This document shows, in pieces, positions 47,867 through 56,933 of a DNA stretch of 64,000 bases. The notes under the pieces were generated by a model, which saw only the letters and a program-made list of their open reading frames with translations, did not search any database and was not told the origin of the DNA. The DNA comes from an uncultured Alphaproteobacteria bacterium. Its GTDB lineage: Bacteria; Pseudomonadota; Alphaproteobacteria; HIMB59; GCA-002718135. The DNA lies in NCBI GenBank assembly GCA_902628835.1, contig CACOPD010000004.1, positions 1 through 64,000 of the forward strand. The letters run 5' to 3'. Made by a program: the position numbers and the translations under genes. Position 1 is the stretch's first letter, and the number at the start of each line of letters is the position of its first letter.

Positions 47867-49234
47867 ATGATTGAAAAATTTCAAAATTGGTTTCATGAAA
47901 ACTCTATTACAGAAGTTGAATGTTTAGTTCCAGATCTTGGAGGTATAGCAAGGGGAAAAATTTTACCAACTAATAAATTTTTAAAAGGACTAGAAGATGA
48001 AAGTCACAGATTACCACAGTCAACTTTTATTCAAACGATATCAGGAGATTATGCAACTGAGGACTCTGCGGGTGCTTTACCAAGAAGTGTTTACAATCCA
48101 ACTGACATTGATGTAATTTTAAAACCAGATTTTGATACAATGAGAGTTGTGCCATGGTACGACGACCCTACTGCACAAATTATCTGTGATGCAATAAATC
48201 TTAACGGAGATGATGTTATAAATTCTAGTAGGAATGCTCTAAAAAATATTCTTAAACTTTATAAAAAAGATAAATTAACTCCAATTGTTTCACCAGAATT
48301 AGAATTTTATTTAGTGAAACCTAATGCTGACTCAGATTACCCCCTAGAAGTGCCAGTGGGTCAATCAGGTAGACAAGAAACAGGTAAGCAAGCCTTGGGT
48401 ATAGATGCTGTTAACGAATTTGATCATCTTTTTGAGGATGTATATAATTATTGTGAAGCACAAAATATTGAAATTGATACTATTAATCATGAATCAGGTT
48501 CAGCTCAAATGGAAATTAATTTTCAACATGGCAATCCATTAGATCTGGCAGATCAGGTATTCCTATTTAAACGAACTCTAAGGCAGTCAGCTTTGAAACA
48601 TAAACTTCATGCAACATTTATGGCAAAACCTATGGAAAACCAGCCTGGGAGTGCAATGCATATACATCAATCGATATATAATGAAAAAAATAAAAATATT
48701 TTTTTTAATCAATCATCTAAAATTTCAAAAAAAATGAAAAACTATTTAGGTGGGTTGGAAAAATATACTCCCTTATTAATGCCAATATATGCTCCAAATA
48801 TAAATTCATTTAGAAGGTTGTTCGCAACTTGGGGAGCTCCTAAAAATGTTAAATGGGGAATAGGTAATAGAAGTTGTGGTTTTAGAATTCCCTCAATTGA
48901 GGAAAGGAATATACGTATTGAAAACAGAATTCCTGGATCTGATACAAATCCTTATCTAGTTTTTGCAGCGAATCTAGCTTCAGGATATTTAGGAATGAAA
49001 AATAATTTAAAACCAAATCCAGAAACAAAAGATAGTGCATTTAAAGATAAAAATTCTAATTTACCTAAAAATATAGATGAATCATTAACACTCTTTGAAA
49101 ATGATGAAGATATAAAATCGATATTTAATGAAAAATTTGTAAGGTCAATTGCTGCAATAAGAAGAGTTGAATATCAAGCGTATTTATCAGTAATAAGTTC
49201 TTGGGAGCGAGAATATTTATTGCTTAATGTTTAA
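47867..49234 (+). CDS. puuA: glutamine synthetase-family ligase, gamma-glutamylputrescine synthetase-like
   Basis: GS-fold ligase of 455 residues. The beginning with EVECLVPDLGGIARGKILPTN is the PuuA/SpuI-type N-terminus rather than that of GlnA; PELEFYLV and the INHESGSAQMEINF metal-binding strand, MHIHQSIYN and GNRSCGFRIP are the catalytic segments. PuuA couples glutamate to putrescine. The adenylylation tyrosine region of GlnA is missing. It ends convergently, overlapping the last 11 bases of the transporter operon, whose products would supply putrescine. Confidence 0.8.
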   Translation: MIEKFQNWFHENSITEVECLVPDLGGIARGKILPTNKFLKGLEDESHRLPQSTFIQTISGDYATEDSAGALPRSVYNPTDIDVILKPDFDTMRVVPWYDDPTAQIICDAINLNGDDVINSSRNALKNILKLYKKDKLTPIVSPELEFYLVKPNADSDYPLEVPVGQSGRQETGKQALGIDAVNEFDHLFEDVYNYCEAQNIEIDTINHESGSAQMEINFQHGNPLDLADQVFLFKRTLRQSALKHKLHATFMAKPMENQPGSAMHIHQSIYNEKNKNIFFNQSSKISKKMKNYLGGLEKYTPLLMPIYAPNINSFRRLFATWGAPKNVKWGIGNRSCGFRIPSIEERNIRIENRIPGSDTNPYLVFAANLASGYLGMKNNLKPNPETKDSAFKDKNSNLPKNIDESLTLFENDEDIKSIFNEKFVRSIAAIRRVEYQAYLSVISSWEREYLLLNV

Positions 49235-50018
49235 ATTTTTTATTAAAATAAAAATAAAATAAACCAATTATTATCAAAGCAAACATCAAAATTGCTGATA
49301 GTGCGTTTACTTCAGGACTCAATCCTAATCTGACTTTAGAAAAAACCACAATTGGCAACGTATTAGCTCCGGGCCCAGTAGTAAAACTTGCAACAACTAG
49401 ATCATCTAAAGAAATTGTAAAGGCTAATAACCAACCAGCAATTATAGAAGGTAAAATTATAGGTAATGTTATTTTATAAAGCACCTTGGTATAATTATAA
49501 CCAAGATCCATAGCAGCTTCCTCTATATTTTTATTGAAGTCAGTTAATCTAGCTTGAATAATAATTGCTACAAATGCAATACAAAAAGTAACGTGTGATA
49601 TAAAAATAGTTAATTGTCCTCTAGATGATGGAAATCCAATTACATTGTTTAAGCTTATAAAAAAAAGTAGCATTGAAAGACCTAAAATTAATTCTGGTAA
49701 AACCAAAGGTGTTGAAGAAAGAAAAATATAGAATGATTTAAAAGGAATTTTTCTAATCCTCACAAGTGAATAGCCAATCATGACTCCTAAAATTGTAGCA
49801 AAAGTTGCAGACAAAGCTGCAATTTTTATACTGATAATAAATGCTTCAATTATTTGCTCATTATTAAATAATTCATTATACCATCTTAAAGAAAATCCTT
49901 TCCAAACCATTACTCTCTTATTTTCATTAAATGAGTAAAAAATTAAAACTAAAATTGGGAAATATAAAAAAAATAAACCCAAAAAAATAACTATACTTTT
50001 GAATAAACTAGATTTCAT
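49224..50018 (-). CDS. potI: polyamine ABC transporter permease, PotI/PotC-like
   Basis: Inner-membrane permease of 264 residues with six helices. FYSFNENKRVMVWKGFSLRWY is the typical PotC/PotI beginning, and the EAA loop that contacts the ATPase is EEAAMDLGYNYTKVLYKITLP. It is the last gene of the leftward aguA-aguB-potFGHI run and overlaps potH by 11 bases. By family and neighbours it moves putrescine or spermidine. Confidence 0.9.
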   Translation of the reverse strand: MKSSLFKSIVIFLGLFFLYFPILVLIFYSFNENKRVMVWKGFSLRWYNELFNNEQIIEAFIISIKIAALSATFATILGVMIGYSLVRIRKIPFKSFYIFLSSTPLVLPELILGLSMLLFFISLNNVIGFPSSRGQLTIFISHVTFCIAFVAIIIQARLTDFNKNIEEAAMDLGYNYTKVLYKITLPIILPSIIAGWLLAFTISLDDLVVASFTTGPGANTLPIVVFSKVRLGLSPEVNALSAILMFALIIIGLFYFYFNKKFKH

Positions 50019-50895
50019 TTTTTTGACTCCAACGAGAATAAAGTATTTGAAAAATCACAATTGGTAAAACTAAAATAATAATTCCACTAAAAGCTAAAGC
50101 ACTGGCACCAGGCCAATTTCTATTAACAAAGAATTCCTCCCATAATATTTTTCCATAATACAATCTATCACTACCACCTAACATTTCAGGTATAATAAAT
50201 TCTCCAACAACAGGTATAAAAACTAACAAAGATCCAGCAACAATTCCTGGAACAGACAGAGGAAGTATAACTTTAAAAAAGGTTTTAAAACGATTTAGAC
50301 CCAAATCTTTTGATGCTTCAATTAAATTTAAATCAAATTTATTTAAGTATCCATAAAGTGGTAAAATCATCAAAGGTAAATAAGTGTATACTATTCCCAT
50401 GATGACAGCATATTGATTGTATAATAATTGAAGTGGCTCTGATGTTATGCCTAGGTTTAAAAGTATCACATTTAAGATTCCATTATTCTGTAAAATTATT
50501 TTCCATGCATATACTCTTAATAGAAATGATGACCAAAATGGAATAACTACTAAAACTAGTAGGATATTTCTTAATCTTACATTTGAAGTCGCAATATAGA
50601 AAGCTAATGGGAACCCGATAAGTAAACAAAAAAAAGTAGATATTAGAGCTAGAAACAAAGAGTTTACAAAAGATCCAATGTAGTAATAATCACTAAATAT
50701 ATAAATATAGTTTTCAAATGTAGTATTGATCTTAAATCCATTATCAAAAAGAAAAATATCTTGATAAGGAGGCATTCCCCATTCTGATACCGAAATTGAT
50801 ATTTTAAAAATTATAGCTAATGGAATAAAAAAAAATAGAACAAGCCAAAAGTAAGGACTAAAAACAAAATATTTTTCAAATAATTTATTTTTCAA
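50008..50895 (-). CDS. potH: polyamine ABC transporter permease, PotH/PotB-like
   Basis: Partner permease (295 residues) with six helices and the EAA loop EASKDLGLNRFKTFFKVILPL. SVSEWGMPPYQDIF in the first periplasmic loop resembles PotB/PotH. It starts with TTG directly after the TAA of potG with no gap, and no ATG is near, so it probably relies on potG translation. The 3' end overlaps potI. Confidence 0.9.
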   Translation of the reverse strand: MKNKLFEKYFVFSPYFWLVLFFFIPLAIIFKISISVSEWGMPPYQDIFLFDNGFKINTTFENYIYIFSDYYYIGSFVNSLFLALISTFFCLLIGFPLAFYIATSNVRLRNILLVLVVIPFWSSFLLRVYAWKIILQNNGILNVILLNLGITSEPLQLLYNQYAVIMGIVYTYLPLMILPLYGYLNKFDLNLIEASKDLGLNRFKTFFKVILPLSVPGIVAGSLLVFIPVVGEFIIPEMLGGSDRLYYGKILWEEFFVNRNWPGASALAFSGIIILVLPIVIFQILYSRWSQKNEI

Positions 50896-51963
50896 TTAAT
50901 CCTCTAAAATCTTAATTGATTCACTTTCCCAACTACAAATGACTTTCTCCCCTTTTGGGAAATTATAATTTGAGTTGGAGTTAAAATTCTGATCTAAAAC
51001 TGAAATTATCATATTATTAATTTTAATTTCATAACGTGTAAAGCTTCCCAAATATGATTTTTCTAAAATTTCTCCACTAAAGGAATTAAATGAACTTGTT
51101 TTCAAATTATTTATTGATTGTATTTTTATTTTCTCTGGTCTTAGTAAAATATTAGTTTTTGTATCTATTAATTCTTTGTTTAATTTAAAATTTATACCTA
51201 AGTCATCAGAATAAAAAAATTTATCTTTCTTATAAATCTCAATTATATTTGCAATTCCTATAAAATTGGCAGTATAAAGACTTTTAGGATTTTCATAAAT
51301 CTCTTCAGGGCTAGAACACTCCAAAATAAGACCATTCTTCATTATTGCCATTCTATCAGACAAGGACATTGCCTCTTCCTGATCATGGGTAACAAAAACA
51401 AAAGTAATTTTCAGTTTCTTTTGGAGTGTTGTTAACTCTAGTTGTGTTTTTGATCTTAGTTTTTTATCTAGTGCTGCAAGAGGTTCATCTAATAATAATA
51501 GCTTTGGTTTTTTTATTAGACACCTTCCAAGGGCAACTCTTTGTTGCTCTCCACCTGATAGTTGCTTGATCCTTCTATTTAATAAATGTTCAATAGATAA
51601 AAGCTCAGCAATATCTCTTACATTTATTTCAATTTCTTTTTTGGTAAAATTTTCTTTTATTCCAAAAGCTAAATTATTAAATACATTTAAGTGAGGAAAT
51701 AGAGCATACGATTGAAACATATAGTTTAATGGCCTATCAAAAGGTTCAAGATTTGTTATGTCTGTTCCATCGAGGATTACGCGTCCCGTATCCGGTTTCT
51801 CAAATCCACCTAATATTCTTAGTAAGGTAGTTTTTCCTGAACCAGAGGAACCTAAGAGACCAAAAAATTCAGATTTTGAAATATTTAAATTAATATTTTC
51901 TAAAACTTTGTTATCCCCAAAGGATTTAGAAATATTTTCAATTACAAGAAAATTATTATCCAT
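50896..51963 (-). CDS. potG: polyamine ABC transporter ATP-binding protein, PotG/PotA-like
   Basis: ATPase of 355 residues that drives the transporter. Walker A GSSGSGKT at 38-45, signature QLSGGEQQRVALGRCL, Walker B LLLLDEPLAALD and the H-loop FVTHDQEEAM are complete; the C-terminal part (about 240-355) is a TOBE regulatory domain. FQSYALFPHLNVFNN is typical of spermidine/putrescine importers. A strong hairpin lies between it and potF. Confidence 0.92.
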   Translation of the reverse strand: MDNNFLVIENISKSFGDNKVLENINLNISKSEFFGLLGSSGSGKTTLLRILGGFEKPDTGRVILDGTDITNLEPFDRPLNYMFQSYALFPHLNVFNNLAFGIKENFTKKEIEINVRDIAELLSIEHLLNRRIKQLSGGEQQRVALGRCLIKKPKLLLLDEPLAALDKKLRSKTQLELTTLQKKLKITFVFVTHDQEEAMSLSDRMAIMKNGLILECSSPEEIYENPKSLYTANFIGIANIIEIYKKDKFFYSDDLGINFKLNKELIDTKTNILLRPEKIKIQSINNLKTSSFNSFSGEILEKSYLGSFTRYEIKINNMIISVLDQNFNSNSNYNFPKGEKVICSWESESIKILED

Positions 51964-51970
51964 CTTAAAT

Positions 51971-51998
51971 CAGCACTAATATTAATATATTAGTGCTG
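51971..51998 (-). promoter_or_regulatory. intercistronic stem-loop between potF and potG
   Basis: CAGCACTAATAT and its perfect 12-base complement surround a TAAT loop, in the 51 bases between the potF stop and the potG start. On the minus strand only a weak T-run follows, so it looks less like a full terminator than like a hairpin that protects the potF message and lowers read-through, a common way to make more binding protein than transporter. Confidence 0.6.
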
Positions 51999-52014
51999 AA
52001 ATGAAGTATATTTT

Positions 52015-53061
52015 TTAATTTGATTTAAATTTATTAAAATATTTAGTTGATAATTGTGCTTTTTTAGGTGAGTCTGCAGTATCAGCAAATAGCATACTTA
52101 AAGTTGCTTCATCTGGATAAATAGCTGGATCTCCTAAAATTTCTGGATCAACTAGCTCATTAGCTGCTTTGTTTGGATTTGAATACCAAACATAGTTTGT
52201 GATATCTGCAGCAACTTCTGGGCGCAAAATATAATTTATAAACTTATGTGCATTTAAAACATTTTTTGCATCAGCTGGAATTGCCATCATATCAAACCAA
52301 ATTACAGTTCCCTCTGAAGGAATAGAATACCAAACTGGTTCTATTTCTTCGTAAGCAGCAATAAAAACATCACCTGACCATCCCATAGCTAGACAAATTT
52401 CACCGTTAGCAAGATCATCAATATATTGAGAGGAATCAAAATACCTAATGAAAGGTCTAATTTCCTGCAGCATTGAAAGAGCAGCCTTATAATCATTTTC
52501 GTCTTCAGTGTTAGGATCTTTACCTACATATTTTAAGGCAATTTCCATTACTTCAGATGGTGCATCTAACATTGCTATACCACAATCTTCATATTTAGAT
52601 GCTATAGCTGGATCAAATAAAACACTCCAACTAGTAACCTCATCTTCATCAACCTTATCAGTATTGTAACCAATACCAGTAGTGCCATACATATAATTTA
52701 CTGAATATTGACCGCCCGGATCATGTGCGTCTATCTTTGATAAAACTTCTGGATCTAAATTTCCTAAGTTCGATAATTCAGATTTATCAAGTTTTTGAAA
52801 AACTCCAGCCTTGATTTGGTTTTCTAAAAAAGAACCTGAAGGCACCACAATATCATAGCCAGAACCACCAGCTAAAAGTTTAGCTTCAAGAACTTCGTTT
52901 GAATCAAAAACATCATAAGTTACATCAATGCCAAATTCATTTTCGAAATTTTCAATTGTATCTTCAGCAATATAGTCAGACCAATTGTAAATAAATAATT
53001 CTTCTTTAGCCTGAGCTGAAAAAGAAATTAAAACTAATAGAGATATAAAATACTTAAGCAT
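52015..53061 (-). CDS. potF: polyamine ABC transporter substrate-binding protein, PotF/PotD-like
   Basis: Periplasmic binding protein of 348 residues. A signal peptide with cleavage after SAQA (residue 18) is followed by ELFIYNWSDYIAEDTIENFE, the PotD/PotF opening, with the substrate-binding Trp and Tyr; AGGSGYDIVVPSG and the NYMYGTTGIGYN segment follow. A very strong ribosome-binding site and the downstream hairpin suggest high expression. The agmatine-to-putrescine enzymes upstream favour putrescine or agmatine as ligand. Confidence 0.92.
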   Translation of the reverse strand: MLKYFISLLVLISFSAQAKEELFIYNWSDYIAEDTIENFENEFGIDVTYDVFDSNEVLEAKLLAGGSGYDIVVPSGSFLENQIKAGVFQKLDKSELSNLGNLDPEVLSKIDAHDPGGQYSVNYMYGTTGIGYNTDKVDEDEVTSWSVLFDPAIASKYEDCGIAMLDAPSEVMEIALKYVGKDPNTEDENDYKAALSMLQEIRPFIRYFDSSQYIDDLANGEICLAMGWSGDVFIAAYEEIEPVWYSIPSEGTVIWFDMMAIPADAKNVLNAHKFINYILRPEVAADITNYVWYSNPNKAANELVDPEILGDPAIYPDEATLSMLFADTADSPKKAQLSTKYFNKFKSN

Positions 53062-53065
53062 TATT

Positions 53066-53073
53066 CCCCTCCT
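53066..53073 (-). promoter_or_regulatory. strong ribosome-binding site of potF
   Basis: AGGAGGGG on the minus strand, 4 bases before the potF ATG, the longest Shine-Dalgarno match noticed in the window. It fits a binding protein needed in large amounts. Confidence 0.8.
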
Positions 53074-53101
53074 AAATAAAAATTACATTAAATAAAATAA
53101 A

Positions 53102-53959
53102 TTAAAAATCGAGAATTTTTTTATATAGATCGGGCCTTCTGTCTCTAAAATTACCCCATAATTTTCTATATTCTCTTGAAATTAATAAATCTAAAGTCGC
53201 AGTTATTATTCCCTCATCCTTATCATTCATACGATTTATAACATTTCCAAGATGATCCAATATAAAAGAATTACCATAAAAATTTAATTCAATATCAGCT
53301 TCGACCTCCTTCCCTATTCTATTTGAAGTTATTATAGGGATTTGATTTGCTGCAGCATGTCCTACCATTGTATTAATCCAATGATCCCTTGAATTTAATT
53401 CAGGCATGTGTGGTTCAGAACCAATTGCTGATGGATATAAAATTAAATCTGCACCCTTTAATGTTAATATTCTTGCACATTCAGGAAACCACTGATCCCA
53501 ACAAATTGCACAACCAACTTTTGCTTGAGGGGTATCAAATACCATAAAGCCTGTATTACCTTTTTCAAAATAATACTTCTCATTATATCCAGGCCCTTCA
53601 GGGATATGAGATTTATTATATACTTCACTTATTTTACCCAAAGAATCAATCATAACTAAAGAATTAAAAAAATTATTTTCTTTCTTTTGAAAAAAACTAA
53701 TCGGTAATGAAATCTTTTTTTCTTTACAAATATTAGATAATTTTTCAAACATTGGATTAGAAGGAAAATCAATTGCAAGATCAAAAAATTTATCATTTTT
53801 TGTTGAACAAAAATAATGATCTTGAAATAATTCCTGTAGAAGTAATATATCTACATTTTCTTTAGAAGCTTTTTCAACTAAACTAATTGCTTTATTTAAA
53901 TTAGCATCAAAATTTCCCTTAACAGTTTTGAATTGTGATGTTGCTACTTTTACTTTCAT
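53102..53959 (-). CDS. aguB: N-carbamoylputrescine amidase
   Basis: Nitrilase-fold hydrolase that turns N-carbamoylputrescine into putrescine, CO2 and ammonia. The Glu-Lys-Cys triad is Glu43 (LLLQELFQDHYF), Lys116 (VYNKSHIPEGPGY) and Cys153 (GCAICWDQWFPE), all typical of AguB. I place the start at 53959, where ATGA overlaps the aguA stop; the frame is open nine codons further up to an ATG at 53986, but VKVATSQFK is the usual N-terminus. 285 residues. Confidence 0.93.
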   Translation of the reverse strand: MKVKVATSQFKTVKGNFDANLNKAISLVEKASKENVDILLLQELFQDHYFCSTKNDKFFDLAIDFPSNPMFEKLSNICKEKKISLPISFFQKKENNFFNSLVMIDSLGKISEVYNKSHIPEGPGYNEKYYFEKGNTGFMVFDTPQAKVGCAICWDQWFPECARILTLKGADLILYPSAIGSEPHMPELNSRDHWINTMVGHAAANQIPIITSNRIGKEVEADIELNFYGNSFILDHLGNVINRMNDKDEGIITATLDLLISREYRKLWGNFRDRRPDLYKKILDF

Positions 53960-54939
53960 ATTTTGGGAACATTCATTGTTATACAATGAATATTGCCTCC
54001 ACCATAATTTATATTTTCAGTTTCCAACATGATAATTTCTCGATTTGGGAATAACTTTTGGAAAGTTAATTTAACTTCATTGTCTTCTCTAACATTGAAT
54101 TGAGGTAGTATAATTTTATTTTTACTAAAATAGAAGTTTATATATGAGCTAACAATATACTTATTATTTATTTTTTTTCGTGTAGGTAAAGGAATTTCAA
54201 TTAATTCAAATATCTGATTAGTATCTTTAAAAAAATTAATAAGATCAGCTTTATTTTTTTCTAATATTTCATAGTTAGGGTCTAATTTGTTCGTAGTAGC
54301 AATTAAATATTTATTTTTTCCAATAGGACATAACAAATTATCTACATGACCGTCAGTGTCGTCATCTATTAATCCATTTTCAAATAAAAAAATATGATTT
54401 AAATCAAATAAAAGTTTTAATTCTTTAATAATATATTCACTACTGTATTTCTGTTTTCTATTTTTATTAAATAATACATTTTTAGTGCTAAACAAATTTT
54501 TTCTATCATCATAAGTAATTGCTCCACCCTCAATAACTAGATCAGAATTTTTTGTTGGAATATTTAAATGGTTTGAAATGAATTTTGATATTTTATTATC
54601 GTTAAAATAATCTGGATACTTTCCATAACCATTAAATTCAAAACTAATTGATTTTAATTTTTTATCTTTATTATAAAATATTGGTGCTATATCTCGCATC
54701 CAAGAGTCATCTAACTTACACTCTACAATATCTATATTTTCATGATTGGTTTTATTTTCAATTTCATTAATGTCTTCTTTATTTGATAAGACAATTACAT
54801 GTTCAGTTTTTGCGATTTCATTAATTACGTTAGCAACCTCATCTTTAGCATTATTGATAATATCTCCATAAAGATCTTTGTTGCATGGCCAAGCAATAAG
54901 ACAATATTGGTGCTCATACCATTCAGGAATTAGTTTCAT
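53956..54939 (-). CDS. aguA: agmatine deiminase
   Basis: Converts agmatine to N-carbamoylputrescine, the substrate of AguB encoded next. PEWYEHQYCLIAWPCN at the start, DDSWMRDIAPIF, EGGAITYD, DDDTDGHVDN and the catalytic Cys319 in GGGNIHCIT near the C-terminus are the family's landmarks. At 327 residues it is somewhat short (usually about 350-370). It heads the operon, divergent from the HD-domain gene with a very short (under 30-base) region between the starts. Confidence 0.93.
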   Translation of the reverse strand: MKLIPEWYEHQYCLIAWPCNKDLYGDIINNAKDEVANVINEIAKTEHVIVLSNKEDINEIENKTNHENIDIVECKLDDSWMRDIAPIFYNKDKKLKSISFEFNGYGKYPDYFNDNKISKFISNHLNIPTKNSDLVIEGGAITYDDRKNLFSTKNVLFNKNRKQKYSSEYIIKELKLLFDLNHIFLFENGLIDDDTDGHVDNLLCPIGKNKYLIATTNKLDPNYEILEKNKADLINFFKDTNQIFELIEIPLPTRKKINNKYIVSSYINFYFSKNKIILPQFNVREDNEVKLTFQKLFPNREIIMLETENINYGGGNIHCITMNVPKI

Positions 54940-54967
54940 AAAATATAAAAATATGTATAATTATTTC

Positions 54968-55531
54968 ATGTCTAAAGATGAAGTAAAATTCACTGAAATG
55001 AAACACGGTGATAAGGAAGATTATGATCTTTTAGCAAATTTTGAAGACAAATATATTGAAGGAACAGCAGATAGAATTGTTAGAGTACTTCAAGGTTTAG
55101 ATAAATCAATGGGTGGATATAAGGTTTCAAGATTAGAACATTCTCTTCAAACAGCTTCACGAGCACTAAGGGAAAAGGCTTCTGAAGAAATGGTAGTTGC
55201 TGCACTATTACATGATATTGGCGATGAAATAGCTCCATTAAATCATTCCGAACTAGCTGCAGCTGTCTTAAAACCATTTGTTTCAGAAAAAACTAGATGG
55301 ATAGTTGAACAACATGGTTTATTTCAAGCATATTATTATAATCACCACTATGGCAAAGATAGAAATCTTCGCGATAAATTTGTTGGACATGAATTCTTTA
55401 ATGATACTATAAATTTTTGTGAAAGATGGGATCAATCTTCATTTGACCCAAATTATGATACTGTACCTTTAAAAGAATTTGTTCCTATGGTTCAAAGAAT
55501 ATTTAATAGAACACCTTATAGAAACTTATAA
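54968..55531 (+). CDS. HD-domain protein with PhnZ/TmpB-like diiron ligand set
   Basis: A 187-residue single HD domain. Predicted ligands in order are His58 (RLEHSLQTA), His82-Asp83 (LLHDIGD), His93 (NHSE), His116 (EQHG) and Asp155 (RWDQ), i.e. H...HD...H...H...D, the pattern of two-iron HD proteins; HSLQTA after the first His is also seen in PhnZ-type oxygenases that cleave C-P or C-C bonds. It may instead be a phosphohydrolase. I chose the ATG at 54968 (MSKDEVKF); the open frame from 54878 overlaps aguA and adds atypical sequence. Its neighbours on the right are carnitine-type genes. Confidence 0.65.
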   Translation: MSKDEVKFTEMKHGDKEDYDLLANFEDKYIEGTADRIVRVLQGLDKSMGGYKVSRLEHSLQTASRALREKASEEMVVAALLHDIGDEIAPLNHSELAAAVLKPFVSEKTRWIVEQHGLFQAYYYNHHYGKDRNLRDKFVGHEFFNDTINFCERWDQSSFDPNYDTVPLKEFVPMVQRIFNRTPYRNL

Positions 55532-55999
55532 TTACTTCTTGAGCTTTTGTATTAGTGTAAGGTTTCCTGGATCAAAATTATTTTTATTTTCTTGAATAAA
55601 TTTATCTATATCTTGTTGCTTTTCTAATTCTAATTCTGAAACTTTTCTAATATTTAAATCAACATATAAAGAACAAACTTCAGTTGTTGCTGCTCTATAA
55701 CCTTCAAGCTTATGTGTCATTTCCAATTTATAAATTAATCTTTTTTTATCCCGATCAAGAAATAATAAATTAATATCTACTTCATCACCCTCTTTCACTT
55801 CTTTGTCATAAGTTGTGTGTGATTCTACGGCAAAAGTAGTTTTCTTCTCTGTTTTAGCAGAATTTTCTCCCATATTAAATTTTTGTAAAAGAACTTCCCA
55901 TCCAGCATCGAAAAGATGAATATAAAATGCCAAATTCATATGACCGTTGTAATCAGTCCACTCCTTTTTAACTCTTCCTGAATTCAAATATATCTTCAT
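55532..55999 (-). CDS. hotdog-fold acyl-CoA thioesterase, betainyl-CoA thioesterase-like
   Basis: A 155-residue 4-hydroxybenzoyl-CoA-thioesterase-like hotdog protein. VKKEWTDYNGHMNLAFYIHLF has the catalytic Asp and the DYNGHM motif of the group found with carnitine dehydrogenase, either as a separate gene or fused to it. There it hydrolyses betainyl-CoA to glycine betaine. It is divergent, across 42 bases, from the BKACE and dehydrogenase genes, and its stop touches the end of the HD gene. Function is inferred from motif plus context. Confidence 0.72.
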   Translation of the reverse strand: MKIYLNSGRVKKEWTDYNGHMNLAFYIHLFDAGWEVLLQKFNMGENSAKTEKKTTFAVESHTTYDKEVKEGDEVDINLLFLDRDKKRLIYKLEMTHKLEGYRAATTEVCSLYVDLNIRKVSELELEKQQDIDKFIQENKNNFDPGNLTLIQKLKK

Positions 56000-56041
56000 T
56001 GTTTTTCTTTATTAATTCAAAAAATATAGTAGTTTAAAATA

Positions 56042-56932
56042 ATGAATAATGAAGTAATAATTTCATGTGCGGTAACTGGATCTGGAGATACAGCAGGTAA
56101 ACATCCTGAATTACCTGTAACACCAAAACAAATTGCTGATGCTTCAATTGAAGCCGCTAAAGCAGGTGCAGCAATCGCTCATGTACATGTAAGGGAACCT
56201 GATGGCAAACCTTCTAGAAATTTAAATTATTATAAAGAAGTAGCAGACAGAATTCGTTCATCTGACACTGATGTAGTTTTAAATTTTACAACAGGCATGG
56301 GTGGTGATTTTGAAGTAGGAACAGGTAAAGATCCTTTAAATCCAGTGGGAGCAAATACAGATATGATCGATGCATTAAGCAGATTAGAGCATGTTGAAGA
56401 GTTATTACCTGAAATTTGTACTTTAGATTGCGGATCACTTAATTTTGGTGACTCAAACATGACGTTTATTCATACACCGATACAACTAAGAACTGCTGCA
56501 AAAAAAATGCAGGAGCTTGGAGTAAAACCGGAAATGGAAGCTTTTGAAATGGGCCATTTATGGTTTGCTAATCAACTTTATAAAGAAGGTTTAATTGACG
56601 GCCCTCCTTTTTATCAAATATGCCTTGGTATACCTTGGGGATCACCAGCAACAACAAGCGCAATGAAAGCAATGGCTGAAATGGTGCCTTCTGAAGGTAT
56701 TTGGTCTGGATTTGGAATAGGAAGATCTCAAATGCCAATGGCTGCACAAGCAGTTATTTTGGGAGGAAATGTTCGTGTAGGACTGGAAGATAATCTTTAT
56801 TTAAAGAGAGGAGTTTTTGCATCAAATGCACAGTTAGTAGAAAAGGCAAGATGCATTGTTGAAGATATGGGGGCATCTATTTTATCCCCACAACAGACAA
56901 GAGAGAAATTAAAACTAAAAAAACATTTTTAA
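56042..56932 (+). CDS. BKACE-family 3-keto acid cleavage enzyme, probable dehydrocarnitine cleavage
   Basis: A 296-residue TIM-barrel zinc enzyme that splits a beta-keto acid with acetyl-CoA to acetoacetate and a new CoA ester. Zinc ligands are His47 and His49 ([10 protein letters not shown]) and Glu249 (VGLEDNLYL). The start [20 protein letters not shown] and [12 protein letters not shown] are like the BKACE subgroup linked to carnitine, where 3-dehydrocarnitine yields betainyl-CoA. The carnitine-dehydrogenase-like gene follows 1 base downstream. Family is certain, substrate inferred. Confidence 0.85.
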   Translation: MNNEVIISCAVTGSGDTAGKHPELPVTPKQIADASIEAAKAGAAIAHVHVREPDGKPSRNLNYYKEVADRIRSSDTDVVLNFTTGMGGDFEVGTGKDPLNPVGANTDMIDALSRLEHVEELLPEICTLDCGSLNFGDSNMTFIHTPIQLRTAAKKMQELGVKPEMEAFEMGHLWFANQLYKEGLIDGPPFYQICLGIPWGSPATTSAMKAMAEMVPSEGIWSGFGIGRSQMPMAAQAVILGGNVRVGLEDNLYLKRGVFASNAQLVEKARCIVEDMGASILSPQQTREKLKLKKHF

Positions 56933-56933
56933 T

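Noticed and set aside
53960-53986. Longer aguB start at 53986
   Set aside because: The nine extra residues lie inside the aguA coding end; the ATGA junction at 53959 is the usual arrangement.
54878-54967. Longer start of the HD-domain gene
   Set aside because: It would overlap the conserved N-terminus of aguA on the other strand and add Cys/Trp-rich sequence unlike the rest; MSKDEVKF at 54968 is a better start.
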